DNA of 64,000 nt from JALYUS01 sp038231255 (GCA_038231255.1 JBBRLR010000006.1:1-64000); one strand, 5' to 3'. Shown: positions 23,848 to 32,792, counted from the stretch's first letter. Notes: generated from the sequence alone by a model not told the origin. Made by a program: numbers and translations.

Positions 23848-24987
23848 GTGGAGACGGGATTTGATGTTATCGTGATCGGGCTAGGGGCGATGGGAAGCGC
23901 GACGGCGTACCATGCGGCACGGCGCGGCGAGCGGGTACTGGGATTGGATGCCTACCCGCGCGGGCACAAGAATGGCTCATCGCACGGGACGACGCGGATC
24001 ATCCGCGAGGCGTATCAGGAGGCGCCGGAGTACGTGCCGCTCGTTCAACGGGCGTACGCGCTCTGGCGGGAGTTGGAAGCGGAGTCGGGCCGCAGCCTCC
24101 TGACGATCACCGGTGGCCTCAATATCGGTGCGCCGGGAAGCGAGTTTGTCTCCGGTTCACGAATGAGCGCGCAACTGCACCACCTGCCGTACGAGGAACT
24201 GTCGAATATCGAGGTCGCCGAGCGGTTCCCCGGCTTCCGTCTGGCCGATGGAATCGGCGCGGTCTACGAGCCGACCGCCGGGTTCCTCCACCCGGAAGAA
24301 TGCGTCTTCGCGCATCTCGATCTGGCGGCGCGGTATGGCGCGGAGATTCATCATAGCGAACCGGCTATTCGCTGGGCGGCGGACGGGGATAGTGTGCGCG
24401 TCGAAACCGAACAGCGTGTATACACAGCAAGTCAACTGGTGATCACTGCCGGGCCGTGGGCAAGCGAGATGCTCACTGAACTGGGGTTGCCGCTTCGAGT
24501 GCAGCGGATCGTCAATGTCCATTTCGCGCCGACCGCGCCGGAGAAGTTCGCGCCCGAGCAGTGCCCGATCTACCTTATGCAGGTGCCGGAGGGCGACTTC
24601 TACGGCTTCCCTGCGCTGCCCGGCGAGGGTGTGAAGATCGGTAGGCACGACATTGGCGAAATCTGTACGCCCGAAACGATTCGACGCGACGTAGACCCGG
24701 AAGAGATCGCGATGCTCCGCGCGGTGCTCGACCGCTACATGCCGGGCGCGGCGGGCGAGATGCTCTGGTCGCTCACCTGCATGTACACCAACACGCCCGA
24801 CCGCCACTTCATCCTCGACCGGCACCCCACGCACGCCAATGTCGTCTATGGCTGCGGTTTCTCCGGCCACGGCTTCAAGTTCGCCAGCGTGATCGGCGAA
24901 GTGATGGCCGACCTCGCCCTCGATGGCGCCACGCAGCACGACATTAGCTTTCTTTCGGCATCACGGTTCGCAGAGGTACAGTCCTGA
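23848..24987 (+). CDS. FAD-dependent amine oxidase, monomeric sarcosine oxidase/N-methyltryptophan oxidase type
   Basis: A 379-residue flavoprotein of the MSOX/MTOX family. The FAD-binding fold is DVIVIGLGAMGSATAYHAAR, followed by NGSSHGTTRIIREAYQE. The covalent-flavin Cys lies in SLTCMYTNTPDRHFILDRHP, and the active-site Lys in GEGVKIGRHDIG. It should oxidise a secondary N-methyl amine to release formaldehyde, the amine and peroxide. The start GTG gives the canonical N-terminus ETGFDVIVIG; the frame extends upstream into repeat DNA and is discounted. No glycine-cleavage or folate partner genes adjoin. Confidence 0.88.
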   Translation: METGFDVIVIGLGAMGSATAYHAARRGERVLGLDAYPRGHKNGSSHGTTRIIREAYQEAPEYVPLVQRAYALWRELEAESGRSLLTITGGLNIGAPGSEFVSGSRMSAQLHHLPYEELSNIEVAERFPGFRLADGIGAVYEPTAGFLHPEECVFAHLDLAARYGAEIHHSEPAIRWAADGDSVRVETEQRVYTASQLVITAGPWASEMLTELGLPLRVQRIVNVHFAPTAPEKFAPEQCPIYLMQVPEGDFYGFPALPGEGVKIGRHDIGEICTPETIRRDVDPEEIAMLRAVLDRYMPGAAGEMLWSLTCMYTNTPDRHFILDRHPTHANVVYGCGFSGHGFKFASVIGEVMADLALDGATQHDISFLSASRFAEVQS

Positions 24988-25009
24988 TCTCCACTGCCCA
25001 GAGAGTTCC

Positions 25010-25035
25010 TTCCTTCCCCTCCCGTGGGGAAGGAA
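25010..25035. repeat. TTCCTTCCCC hairpin
   Basis: TTCCTTCCCC (25010-25019) and GGGGAAGGAA (25026-25035) form a perfect 10-bp stem, loop TCCCGT, between the flavoenzyme and the DinB-like gene. It may be a terminator-like palindrome of the CCCTTCCC group. Confidence 0.55.
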
Positions 25036-25095
25036 GTGAGATGCGATTGATCGGTGGTCTACCCAACGCGATCCTTCATCTATTGGGAGGTAACG

Positions 25096-25632
25096 ATGAC
25101 ACACGTTCACCCCGGATGGCCCGGCACTGGAGAAAGTTCGCCGTACTACGAGCAATATATCCGCCTCGTGCCAGACAGTGACATCATGGAAATCCTTGAC
25201 CGGCAGATTGATGAGACGGTAGCGGCATTGTCTTCATTCACGGTGGAGCAGGCGCAATGGCATCCCGCGCCGGGCGAATGGAACGCGGTGCAGATCATCG
25301 AGCATCTCGCCGACGCGGAGCGGGTTTTCATGTACCGCGCGCTCTGCTTCGCCCGCAATGACCCGACGCCGCTGCCGGGAATGGACCCGAACGTCTTCAT
25401 GGCGGGGACGAATTTTGCTGGGCGCACGCTCCCGGATGTTGTCGCGGAGTTTGTGGCGGTGCGTCGCGCGTCGCTAGCGCTCTTGCGAAGCCTCGACGCG
25501 GCGGCATGGATGCGCGTCGGCGTGGCCGACGGCAACCCGATCAGTGTCCGCGCGCTGGCATATATCGCGGCGGGCCACGAGTTGCACCACGCGAAGGATT
25601 ACCCGCGCCATCGCGCGATGGGCGCGGAATAG
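25096..25632 (+). CDS. DinB-fold protein
   Basis: A 178-residue four-helix DinB/YfiT-like protein. The metal-site His residues are in WNAVQIIEHLADAERVFMYR and GHELHHAKDYP, in the positions usual for the family. Members bind a divalent metal and often act as thiol-dependent transferases; many are stress-linked, but the reaction here is unknown. The ATG follows GGGAGGTAACG. It is one of four DinB-type genes in the window. Confidence 0.82.
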   Translation: MTHVHPGWPGTGESSPYYEQYIRLVPDSDIMEILDRQIDETVAALSSFTVEQAQWHPAPGEWNAVQIIEHLADAERVFMYRALCFARNDPTPLPGMDPNVFMAGTNFAGRTLPDVVAEFVAVRRASLALLRSLDAAAWMRVGVADGNPISVRALAYIAAGHELHHAKDYPRHRAMGAE

Positions 25633-25866
25633 AACAGGCGATGCCTGACTGGGCGCCAGAATGGTAGCGTAGGCATCAGCCTGCGCCACCAAACCTTGCC
25701 CGCACATTTCGCAGGCGGGCAATCTGCTCAGAGGGCGCCCGGCTACTGAGATGGGACGCAGGCTGTGGACTTGGACGTATAATCCTACACAGATACCGGC
25801 ATTCCGGGATGGCAGAGAATCGCGGGCGCGAACTGGATCGCCTCGTCGCGATCCGTTGCCGTGATC

Positions 25867-26544
25867 TCACGCTCGTTTGACGGTCAGGTCCTTGTCTTCC
25901 ATTTCCCAAGAGTGATCCATCGTGTGATACGCGGTATGCCGAATCAGGTACCGCAGCGGCCAGGTGCGGGCCATTTTGCCTTGGGAATGGAACACCCGAA
26001 TTGCTTTGAGATAGGCGTCGCGGTGCGCTTTCAAGCCCTCATCGGTCAGCATCGCGCCTTGAGGAGTGAGCACCCCGAGCTTCTTTGCCCAGTCCTGCTC
26101 CGTGCCAAACGTATGACGGACGATGTGGTCCCGATCACGCCCGCCCCCGCGCTGACCCTTCTGCATCTCAGCCGACACCCGCGAACGCACATCGTCGAAA
26201 AACGCCCAGCACGCCTGCATCAGTGCCAGTTCCCGTTCCAACTCATCGCTCGACATCTCTTGCCTGTCGATGTTCGAAAACGCGAACGAGATGCCCCAGA
26301 AGTCGGTTGAGCCCGTGCCCGGATAGTGCTCGACCACGTCGACGGTGATGATGGCCGCAAATGCTGCATCCATCCCAGCCAGCTTCGCCACCTTTGCATA
26401 GCGTGGAAGGTAAGATTGTAACCGTGCAATCGCGGTCTCCCCGTCCTTCGCACCGCGCTCGAGGCCGGGCCAATCCGGTGCCACCGCTACCACCTTCTTA
26501 TCTTTCGGTCCGATTTCGAGCATCACCCAAAGTTTGTCAGCCAT
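25867..26544 (-). CDS. Two-domain protein: HicB-like N-terminus, DinB-like C-terminus
   Basis: A 225-residue protein not assigned to a well-studied family. The N-terminal 50 residues, KVVAVAPDWPGLERGAKDGE, look like the partial RNase H fold of HicB-type proteins (PDxPGxxxxGET). The C-terminal part carries YLIRHTAYHTMDHSWEMED, with His spacing like the last helix of DinB proteins, and RDRDHIVRHTFGTEQDWAKK as a possible middle helix. The ATG follows GGGAGTAGCG. No HicA partner is next to it. The function is unknown. Confidence 0.6.
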   Translation of the reverse strand: MADKLWVMLEIGPKDKKVVAVAPDWPGLERGAKDGETAIARLQSYLPRYAKVAKLAGMDAAFAAIITVDVVEHYPGTGSTDFWGISFAFSNIDRQEMSSDELERELALMQACWAFFDDVRSRVSAEMQKGQRGGGRDRDHIVRHTFGTEQDWAKKLGVLTPQGAMLTDEGLKAHRDAYLKAIRVFHSQGKMARTWPLRYLIRHTAYHTMDHSWEMEDKDLTVKRA

Positions 26545-26718
26545 CGCTACTCCCAGCACCGAAGTTCCTGCAACTTCTGATCTCGAATTGCCGCGATCGC
26601 ATTGTAACGCAGAAAATGAACATGTTGTCTCTGCATTCCTGACTGCCGGTATGCGTGCAACAGCATGTGGCCCAGTCCACCCGCTGCAGCCTACGCTACC
26701 GGGAAAAGAGAGAGGGCG

Positions 26719-26874
26719 ATGGTCGTCTTCGACCCGGCCAACCTCCTCGACATCTCCGGCTTCATGCCCGACGGCGCACCCAAACTGATCCTCAATGAAC
26801 TGAGCACAAACTACATCAAGATCGCTGTCGCGCAGGCGATGCTGGATCGAGATTGCCCTGCTGTGCCTGCCTGA
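26719..26874 (+). CDS. Small hypothetical protein, possibly a gene remnant
   Basis: A 51-residue frame preceded by AGAGAGAGGGCG. It reads MVVFDPANLLDISGFMPDG and ends with TNYIKIAVAQAMLDRDCPAV; composition is normal rather than Arg-rich, unlike the shadow frames here. I do not recognise it. It could be a short gene or the remaining start of a longer one lost to deletion, since the next base region belongs to the opposite-strand protease gene. Confidence 0.3.
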   Translation: MVVFDPANLLDISGFMPDGAPKLILNELSTNYIKIAVAQAMLDRDCPAVPA

Positions 26875-26891
26875 TGTGGCAACGCCGTTGT

Positions 26892-29381
26892 TCAGCCGAC
26901 GGCAGGTGAGAGGTATGCGGAGCGCATGAAGCCGGATTTGTCGCCGATCTGGACAGGGTACCAGGTGTTGCCGTCGCCGTTCACGGTGGGGCCGGTCACG
27001 AGGACTTCCGTGCCCTCCGCGACGGTCGTGAGAATCTTACCGGTCTTGCTGTCCGGTTTGTCGCGGAGATTGACGCTATCTCCATCTGTATTCGCGACGA
27101 CGAATTTCCGGGTCGTTGGGGTCGGGGTGGCGGGCGCGGGTGTGCTCGTCGGTGTGGACGATGCCGCCGGTGGCGTAGGGATCGCCGGAGTGAGCGGTGA
27201 CGGGGCCTGCGTCGCGTAGGTGTACGCCTTCGGTAAGGTGAAGTGGATCGCGCCCGTCACAATCTCGATGTCCACCGCGCCGACCGCGTGCGGCGGTGCG
27301 ACAGCGGTGATCGTCTTGCTGTCTGGCACCTGGACATTCGTTGCCGGGACGCCGCCGATGGAGACGGTCGTGGCGCCCTGGAAGTTCGCGCCAGTGAAGG
27401 TCACGGTCGTCCCGCCTGCCACGGGGCCGGTCGTTGGGTTTGTGCCGGTGAAGTGCGGCAGGCTGTTCAGCACGGCGTCGCTGAAGGCGAAGGCATCGAA
27501 GGTACCGATGCCCGTCGCGAGATCGTATCCGGGGGTCGCCGGGTAGCGAAGATCGGTTGCGCCGTCGCACGAGGCGTCGAAGCAGTTGTGACCCGTCGTG
27601 ATGTCGTGGAAGACGGCGGGATTGCTGTTGAAGAGGCGGTAGATGACCGGGTTCGCGAAGCCCATGCGCGGGTAGCCCGCCGTCAGGAGGTGCTGATTGG
27701 TCAAGGTCGCGGCGGCGGCCCACATCGGCGCGGCGACGCTCGTGCCACCCGTCGCCATGAAGCAGGAGCCCGCGACGCTGCCGGTGACGCGCGCGCAATT
27801 CTGCGGGTCCGTCGTGTAGATGATAAAGCCGCTCTTCGGGTCGGCGTTCGCGGCGACATCGGGCACCTGCCGCTTGCCGTTGCTGTATGCGTTCGCGACG
27901 CCCGACCCCGTTTGGTAGTCCTGCATCGGCCAGACGGTGCTCAAGCCGCCGCCGCCCGCGCCGCCGCCCGTATCGAAGGCGTTCCAGACGGTCTCGCCAG
28001 TGTAGGCGCCAGTCGCCGGATCAACGGTTAGTTTTGTGCCGCCGACGCCGGTGACGTATGGCTGGCTGGCCGGATCGTCCACGGCGAGGGCATTCGCGGT
28101 CGCAGTGTGGTGCATGGCGCAATCGCGCGAACCGCTGTCGCCCGAGGCGGCGAAGACGCTCTGCCCCTGCGCGGCCATCTGCTCGAAGATCGTGTTTTCG
28201 GGCATCAGGAAGGTGTTCGGGTTCCGGTTCTGCTCGCAGCCGCCGAAACTGATGCTGACGACCGAGGCGAGGTTGTCGTTCGCCATCAATTGCAGCGAAT
28301 CAATGATCGCCGTGATGCGGATATCGGACTCATAGACGAGCATTTGCTGGAGTTTCGGCAACATGCCGAGGTAGACATCTATGTCGAGTTCGACTTCCTC
28401 CTCGAATGGGCCAGGGCGCGTGCCGCCGTCCACGGGGACGCGTGTAACCGGCACGTTCGTACCGAAGCACCCCTGATAGGCGGCGACGTTGACATCTTTA
28501 TAGTCGTCCACCTCCATCAGACCGATGATTTGCCCTTCACCCTGCTCACCACGTTGGGTAAAGGGGGTGAAGTTGTAGGCTGTTTTGAGTTGATTCGGGG
28601 TGTACGCGCCGAAGGTCGAGGCGACGGTGAGCGCGGCATCGCAGCCGCTCGCGCCGGTGGTCGGGGCGGCGGGGGCATTGCCGGCGTCGGGCGCCGGGGC
28701 GGGGTCCATATGTGTTTTGACCTGAATGATATTGTCCAGCCCGACAATTGCCTGAATGTATGGGCTGATGCTCGACGGCAACGTCGGGGCGACATCGGCG
28801 GCGGCAGAGACGGAGCCGGAGCCATCCTGATAGTCGGAAATAGTCACCTTCAGCGCGGTCTGCACCTGATCCACCGTCCCGGTCGCGTTGATAATCGAAC
28901 CGCTGCCGCGATCCGTGACGGAGAGTTTGGCGTTCTTGAGGAAATCCACCACCGGCTGCCGACTGCTCGTGATGAATCGCTTGGTGAAGTCGGCGGGCGA
29001 AAGGTAGTGATGGAACTGCGGCGAGGTCGGGTCATAGAGGTCGTGCAGGAAGGTGTCGAGCGCGTGCTGATCCTGCACCTTGAGGGAGACGGCAAGGTAC
29101 ATCGTCTGCTGCGGATTGGTTGGGCCGACGCGCACCCCGGTCGGCCCGGTGGGTGATTGCGCGCCTTGCGACCCCGGCACACCACCGGGTGAGAAGCCAG
29201 GCGGGAACTGATCCGTCCGCGCGCCCGGTGGTGTGCCGATCTGCGCCTGTCCCGGTTGCCCGGCGCTGACTGTCGGCGTCGGCGTCGCGGCGAAGACGGC
29301 GAGCGGTGCGCAGCAAAGGCACGCGATCAAGAGGCCCGTCAAGCGAATTCCGGCCCGATGGCCGTGCAGCAGTTTGGTCAT
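26892..29381 (-). CDS. Secreted S53 (sedolisin/kumamolisin) protease with IPT and SH3 domains
   Basis: An 829-residue exported acid protease. A hydrophobic signal segment (TGLLIACLCCAPLAVFA) is followed by a Pro-rich stretch and the pro-kumamolisin activation domain (LHDLYDPTSPQFHHYLSPAD). The catalytic domain has Glu/Asp in EEEVELDIDVYLG, the oxyanion Asp in FAASGDSGSRDC and the nucleophile Ser in ATGGTSVAAPMWAA. Residues from about 650 form an IPT/TIG domain (PVAGGTTVTFTGANF), then a Thr/Pro linker, then a bacterial SH3 domain (DSVNLRDKPDSKTGKIL). It probably degrades protein outside the cell at low pH, with the SH3 domain binding the envelope. Confidence 0.92.
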   Translation of the reverse strand: MTKLLHGHRAGIRLTGLLIACLCCAPLAVFAATPTPTVSAGQPGQAQIGTPPGARTDQFPPGFSPGGVPGSQGAQSPTGPTGVRVGPTNPQQTMYLAVSLKVQDQHALDTFLHDLYDPTSPQFHHYLSPADFTKRFITSSRQPVVDFLKNAKLSVTDRGSGSIINATGTVDQVQTALKVTISDYQDGSGSVSAAADVAPTLPSSISPYIQAIVGLDNIIQVKTHMDPAPAPDAGNAPAAPTTGASGCDAALTVASTFGAYTPNQLKTAYNFTPFTQRGEQGEGQIIGLMEVDDYKDVNVAAYQGCFGTNVPVTRVPVDGGTRPGPFEEEVELDIDVYLGMLPKLQQMLVYESDIRITAIIDSLQLMANDNLASVVSISFGGCEQNRNPNTFLMPENTIFEQMAAQGQSVFAASGDSGSRDCAMHHTATANALAVDDPASQPYVTGVGGTKLTVDPATGAYTGETVWNAFDTGGGAGGGGLSTVWPMQDYQTGSGVANAYSNGKRQVPDVAANADPKSGFIIYTTDPQNCARVTGSVAGSCFMATGGTSVAAPMWAAAATLTNQHLLTAGYPRMGFANPVIYRLFNSNPAVFHDITTGHNCFDASCDGATDLRYPATPGYDLATGIGTFDAFAFSDAVLNSLPHFTGTNPTTGPVAGGTTVTFTGANFQGATTVSIGGVPATNVQVPDSKTITAVAPPHAVGAVDIEIVTGAIHFTLPKAYTYATQAPSPLTPAIPTPPAASSTPTSTPAPATPTPTTRKFVVANTDGDSVNLRDKPDSKTGKILTTVAEGTEVLVTGPTVNGDGNTWYPVQIGDKSGFMRSAYLSPAVG

Positions 29382-29591
29382 CAATGTTCGTCCCCCCACA
29401 CCTCGACTCTTTCGCGCGGGCATTCTCGCACAGAGATCGCCATTATGTCACGTCGCGGGGTTAGGTTCCCGCTCCAAACGAAACCAATGGGCGGCTTGTG
29501 GCGTCAAAGAGGTAGCTGGAGCATTCATTAGTCGACACACTGGCGCGCACAAAGGTTTTACATCGGGTAGATTTTCTTGGCGGTGTGTGTG

Positions 29592-29623
29592 TATACTGAT
29601 GAGTGCAAAGGTGGATTTTGCAC
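29592..29623 (+). promoter_or_regulatory. -10 element and 5' leader hairpin
   Basis: TATACT (29592-29597) is a good -10 for the Asn-rich protein gene. Six bases later GTGCAAA (29603-29609) and TTTGCAC (29617-29623) form a perfect 7-bp hairpin at the predicted 5' end of the mRNA, which could stabilise it. No convincing -35 is seen. Confidence 0.4.
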
Positions 29624-29646
29624 GGTGGGTAGTTTAGGAGGTTCAC

Positions 29647-30705
29647 ATGGACATGGCGAGTTCGACGGGTTACTCGGCGGTCGCGCCGGTATCCGTAACG
29701 CGCACGGTGGTGCGCTGGGCGGTTCTCGGCGCGGCGGGCGTGATCGCGCTCATCATCGCGTTGAGCAACAGCATGACGGCGAGCGCGGCGGCCCCCGTCG
29801 CGTATCAGACCAACTGCATCCCGATCAATTACGGGACGTGCGTTCAGAATGGTGTCTACGGTGCAGTGAACAACGGCTTCTACGGGGGAGGCTATGGGGC
29901 ATTCAATGGCAACGTCGTTAGCGTTACCTCGGACAACCGCTATTGCGGTGGCGTCGTCTACATTGTTAACGAGGGCGGCAACCTCATCAACCGTTGCCCG
30001 GATGGCACCCGCGTCTTCCCGGTCTTCCCGGACTATGGCGTCGGTGGTGTATTCGGCAATGGTTTCGTCGGCAATAACTTCATTGGCGGCAACTTCAACA
30101 ACGGATTCGTCAACAACGGGTTCGCCAATAACGGTTTCGTCAACAATGGGGCCATTTGCAACGGCCTGTATGGCTGCCCCGGCACCTTTAACGGCGGCTT
30201 CTTCAACAATGGCGGCTTCCCGGCGGGCGCGACGTATGTCGGTGGGAACACGTACACCTACAACGACAACCGCTTCTGCGGCGACGGCAAGCTCTTCTTC
30301 GTGCCGGGTCGCGGTTCGTTCTGCCAGAACGGCAACGGCTTTGCCGGTAACGGCTTCGCTGGCAATGGCTTCGTCTTCCCGAACTACCGCTTCCTTGAGG
30401 TAGCGCAGCCGACGACAGCGACGCAGGCGCCAGTTGCTGTGGTCGCCCCCGCGACGACAGCCCCGGTGGCGGCTCCTGTGACTGCTGCCCCCGTTGCCGC
30501 ACCGACCACCCTGGTCGCAGCTCCGGCAGCGGTCCAGCAGTCCCCCGTGGTCGCGGCCCCGGCGCAGATGCCGACGGCGTTGACCGCCCCGCAAGTCCAG
30601 ACGCCGGATGCACCGGCGGGCGGCGGCGCGGGCATCCATGTGCTGAGCGCACCGGCTGTGACCGCTCCGGCGGCCACGAAGGATTCGGACGATCACCGGG
30701 GATAA
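29647..30705 (+). CDS. Asn/Gly-rich repeat surface protein with C-terminal Ala/Pro tail
   Basis: A 352-residue protein I do not recognise. It has an N-terminal membrane or signal segment (WAVLGAAGVIALIIALSNS), then a Tyr/Asn/Gly-rich region with paired Cys (NCIPINYGTCVQNGVYG), and from about residue 135 a run of short repeats of the type N-G-F-V-N-N/G-F-A-N-N. A middle block with two Cys (NRFCGDGKLFFVPGRGSFC) is followed by more NGFAGNGF units. The last 100 residues are a low-complexity Ala/Pro/Val/Thr tail. A perfect GGAGG lies five bases before the ATG, and a strong terminator follows, so it is probably well expressed. It may be an extracellular structural or matrix protein. Confidence 0.7.
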   Translation: MDMASSTGYSAVAPVSVTRTVVRWAVLGAAGVIALIIALSNSMTASAAAPVAYQTNCIPINYGTCVQNGVYGAVNNGFYGGGYGAFNGNVVSVTSDNRYCGGVVYIVNEGGNLINRCPDGTRVFPVFPDYGVGGVFGNGFVGNNFIGGNFNNGFVNNGFANNGFVNNGAICNGLYGCPGTFNGGFFNNGGFPAGATYVGGNTYTYNDNRFCGDGKLFFVPGRGSFCQNGNGFAGNGFAGNGFVFPNYRFLEVAQPTTATQAPVAVVAPATTAPVAAPVTAAPVAAPTTLVAAPAAVQQSPVVAAPAQMPTALTAPQVQTPDAPAGGGAGIHVLSAPAVTAPAATKDSDDHRG

Positions 30706-30753
30706 ATCCCTTTCGGTCTCCAGTTCCGCATTGACGCGGTTGAACCAGAATCG

Positions 30754-30794
30754 GAACGCCCCGCTCCAGCCATTATGGAGCGGGGCGTTCTTTT
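30754..30794 (+). terminator. Strong intrinsic terminator
   Basis: GAACGCCCCGCTCC (30754-30767) and GGAGCGGGGCGTTC (30777-30790) form a perfect 14-bp stem with a 9-base loop, followed by TTTT. It ends the transcript of the Asn-rich protein and faces the convergent selenoredoxin gene. Confidence 0.9.
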
Positions 30795-30832
30795 GCGCGA
30801 AATCGGGAGTTGGAAACCGGGGGAAGCCGTGT

Positions 30833-31789
30833 TCAGGTGAAGGGCTGGAACGTCATTGGGAGTGTGAAGGTGAGGCGCGCGGGCAGGAAGCATTCATCTT
30901 TCGTGCAGGCCTGATACCGGAGGGTCGCCGTGATCGCCACATCCTCGCGTTGCCCGGCAAAAACAAGGGCGGTTGTCAGCGTAATTGCCCCGTTATACAC
31001 CGGTAAATCTTCGCCGAGCCAGTCGGTGTGAAGTAAGTGCGGCGGTGGATAGCGTATGGGTTCGACGGTCACCGTTTCCGGCGCAACGATGTCGAGCGCC
31101 GTCGGGATATAGCCCTCCGGGAGCGGCTGCCCGTAGATGTGCAAGCCGGGAGCGGTGTGAATCGTCACACGGAGGCCAATGCGTTCCCCGATCACGAAGG
31201 CGCCGGTATCCAGCGACGCGACGGCAACGATTTCGGTGGTTTCCTGCCGATCCTGCGGGCCGGTGCCCGCGACGGTCAGATTGAAGTGTTCGCGCAGCGT
31301 CGTTGTGGCGGCGTCGCGCGTCCGGTGGCCGTCGTGGAAGGCTTTATCTTCGACGCGGCCATCCGCGCCGATGAAATAGGTGCCAGGGTAGGGGATGCCG
31401 TAGTGCTCATTGGTCGGCTGGACGCTCGTGTTGAGGATGCCGAGTTCCCGGATAAATATGCTGCCTTCATCCGACAGTAGCGGATAGGTGATTCCCCGCG
31501 CGTTGGCGAAGGCGGCGAGTGTCTCCTGGGAGTCATAACTGAGGGCGAAGGGGAGGATGCCGTTCGCTTCAAGCGTCGGCAGATTGGCCTGCAACTCCAC
31601 GAGTTGCGCTTTGCAGAATGGTCACCACGACGCGCTGCGATGCACGACGATCATCGCGCGCTTGCCGCCCCGCGCGGCGGTGAACCCTACTTGCTGCCCA
31701 TGCTGATCGGGGAGCGTGAAGTCCGGGAAGCGATCGCCAATCGCCGGGCCAGTTGGGGTCGGGAACGTCGGTGCCGTCAGTGTGCTCAT
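30833..31789 (-). CDS. Selenocysteine-containing redoxin with DsbD-N-like C-terminal domain
   Basis: A 318-residue protein read through an in-frame TGA at 31624-31622, taken as selenocysteine 56. The redoxin/AhpC-TSA domain covers residues 15-165: IGDRFPDFTLPDQHG, then HRSASW-U-PFCKAQLVELQ, LSYDSQETLAAFANARGITY, LLSDEGS and YGIPYPGTYFIGADGRV. Homologues have Cys where the TGA lies (W-C-P-F-C-K), so the site is U-x-x-C. Residues 170-318 resemble the N-terminal domain of DsbD, with YQACTKDECFLPARLTF. No signal peptide is seen. The ATG follows AGGAAAGGAAGAGCGCG. Conventional gene calling would split it into an 83-codon-or-shorter piece and a truncated redoxin. It may reduce peroxides or disulfides. 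selA/selB/selC/selD are not in the window. Confidence 0.82.
31591..31607 (-). promoter_or_regulatory. Bacterial SECIS-like hairpin
   Basis: Starting 15 bases after the UGA, GCAACUC-GUG-GAGUUGC is a perfect 7-bp stem with a 3-base loop whose first base is G. Bacterial SECIS elements lie inside the coding region just after the UGA, with an apical loop about 16-37 bases downstream and a G in the first two loop positions; this hairpin fits both rules. It is the signal SelB would bind. Confidence 0.7.
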
Positions 31790-31928
31790 CGCGCTCTTCC
31801 TTTCCTGTGCCTGGGACACCCGGTAAAGGGAACGCGAAGCACGGCACGTTATTCCTTGTCCCTTTATTGCCATCCGTCAAGTCGAGCGCATGTGTCGCGA
31901 GAGCGCGTATCTCCCTCTTACCGGGCCG

Positions 31929-32792
31929 TTATCCTTTGACGCCACTGACGACCACCCCCTGCACGTAGTTCCGTTGCGCCAGGAAGAAGACCAGCAGTAA
32001 TGGGATGATGCTCAGCGTGGTCTGTGCCATCACCTGCGCGATCTCGCCGCCATACCGCCCGTTGAGCAGCGTCAGGCCCAATGGTACCGTGAACTGGTTC
32101 GGGGAGTTGAGATAGATCAGCGGTTCGAGGAATTCGTTCCAGTGTGCGGTGAAGTTGTAGATTGCTACCACACCGAGCGCGGGGGCAGCCATCGGCAATG
32201 TGACGCGCCAGTACAATCCGAACCACCCCGCGCCGTCCATCCGCGCCGCGTCGTCAATCTCGATCGGGATCGTCAGCATGTACTGGCGCAGGAGGAAGAT
32301 GCTGAAGGCGCTTGTCGAGTGCGCTGCGACGAAGGCAGGCAACCAGAGCGGGATGAGCGTATTGAGCAGGTGCAATTTCGCCCAGAGCAGGTAGAGCGGG
32401 ATGAGCGTCACCTGTCGGGGGAGCATCATCGTGCTGAGGATAAGCACAAAGAGCGGCCCGCGCCCCCAGAAGCGCATCCGCGCGAAGGCGAAGGCAACGA
32501 GCGACGTGGAGAAGAGTGTGCCGATCATACTGAGGGTCGTGACGACGATGGTGTTTCGATAGAAGGTCGCGAAGGGGAGGTTCCGCCACGGCGCGATGAA
32601 GTTGTCCCACTGGAAGTGCCGCGGGACCCAGATCGGCGGCACGGCGAAGGCGTCGGATGCGTCCTTCACGGCGGTGGAGAGCATCCAGAGGAACGGCGCA
32701 GAGTAGATCAACGCACCGATGGCAATGGTGAGGTAGAGGGCGGGTCGCCCCAGGCGCAAGCGCGTCCCGCGCCCCCGCGGCGTGATGGTCAC
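31929..32792 (-). CDS. Sugar ABC transporter permease (MalG/UgpE-like)
   Basis: A 287-residue inner-membrane permease with six predicted hydrophobic segments, from YLTIAIGALIYSAPFLWML to TTLSIIPLLLVFFLAQRNYVQGVVVSGVKG, the usual C-terminus of carbohydrate-uptake-1 MalG proteins. The EAA loop that touches the ATPase is EIDDAARMDGAGWFGLYWRV. It starts at a GTG that overlaps the stop of the MalF-like gene (GTGA), so the two subunits are coupled. No ATPase gene is adjacent; a shared MsmX-type ATPase elsewhere is likely. Confidence 0.93.
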   Translation of the reverse strand: MTITPRGRGTRLRLGRPALYLTIAIGALIYSAPFLWMLSTAVKDASDAFAVPPIWVPRHFQWDNFIAPWRNLPFATFYRNTIVVTTLSMIGTLFSTSLVAFAFARMRFWGRGPLFVLILSTMMLPRQVTLIPLYLLWAKLHLLNTLIPLWLPAFVAAHSTSAFSIFLLRQYMLTIPIEIDDAARMDGAGWFGLYWRVTLPMAAPALGVVAIYNFTAHWNEFLEPLIYLNSPNQFTVPLGLTLLNGRYGGEIAQVMAQTTLSIIPLLLVFFLAQRNYVQGVVVSGVKG

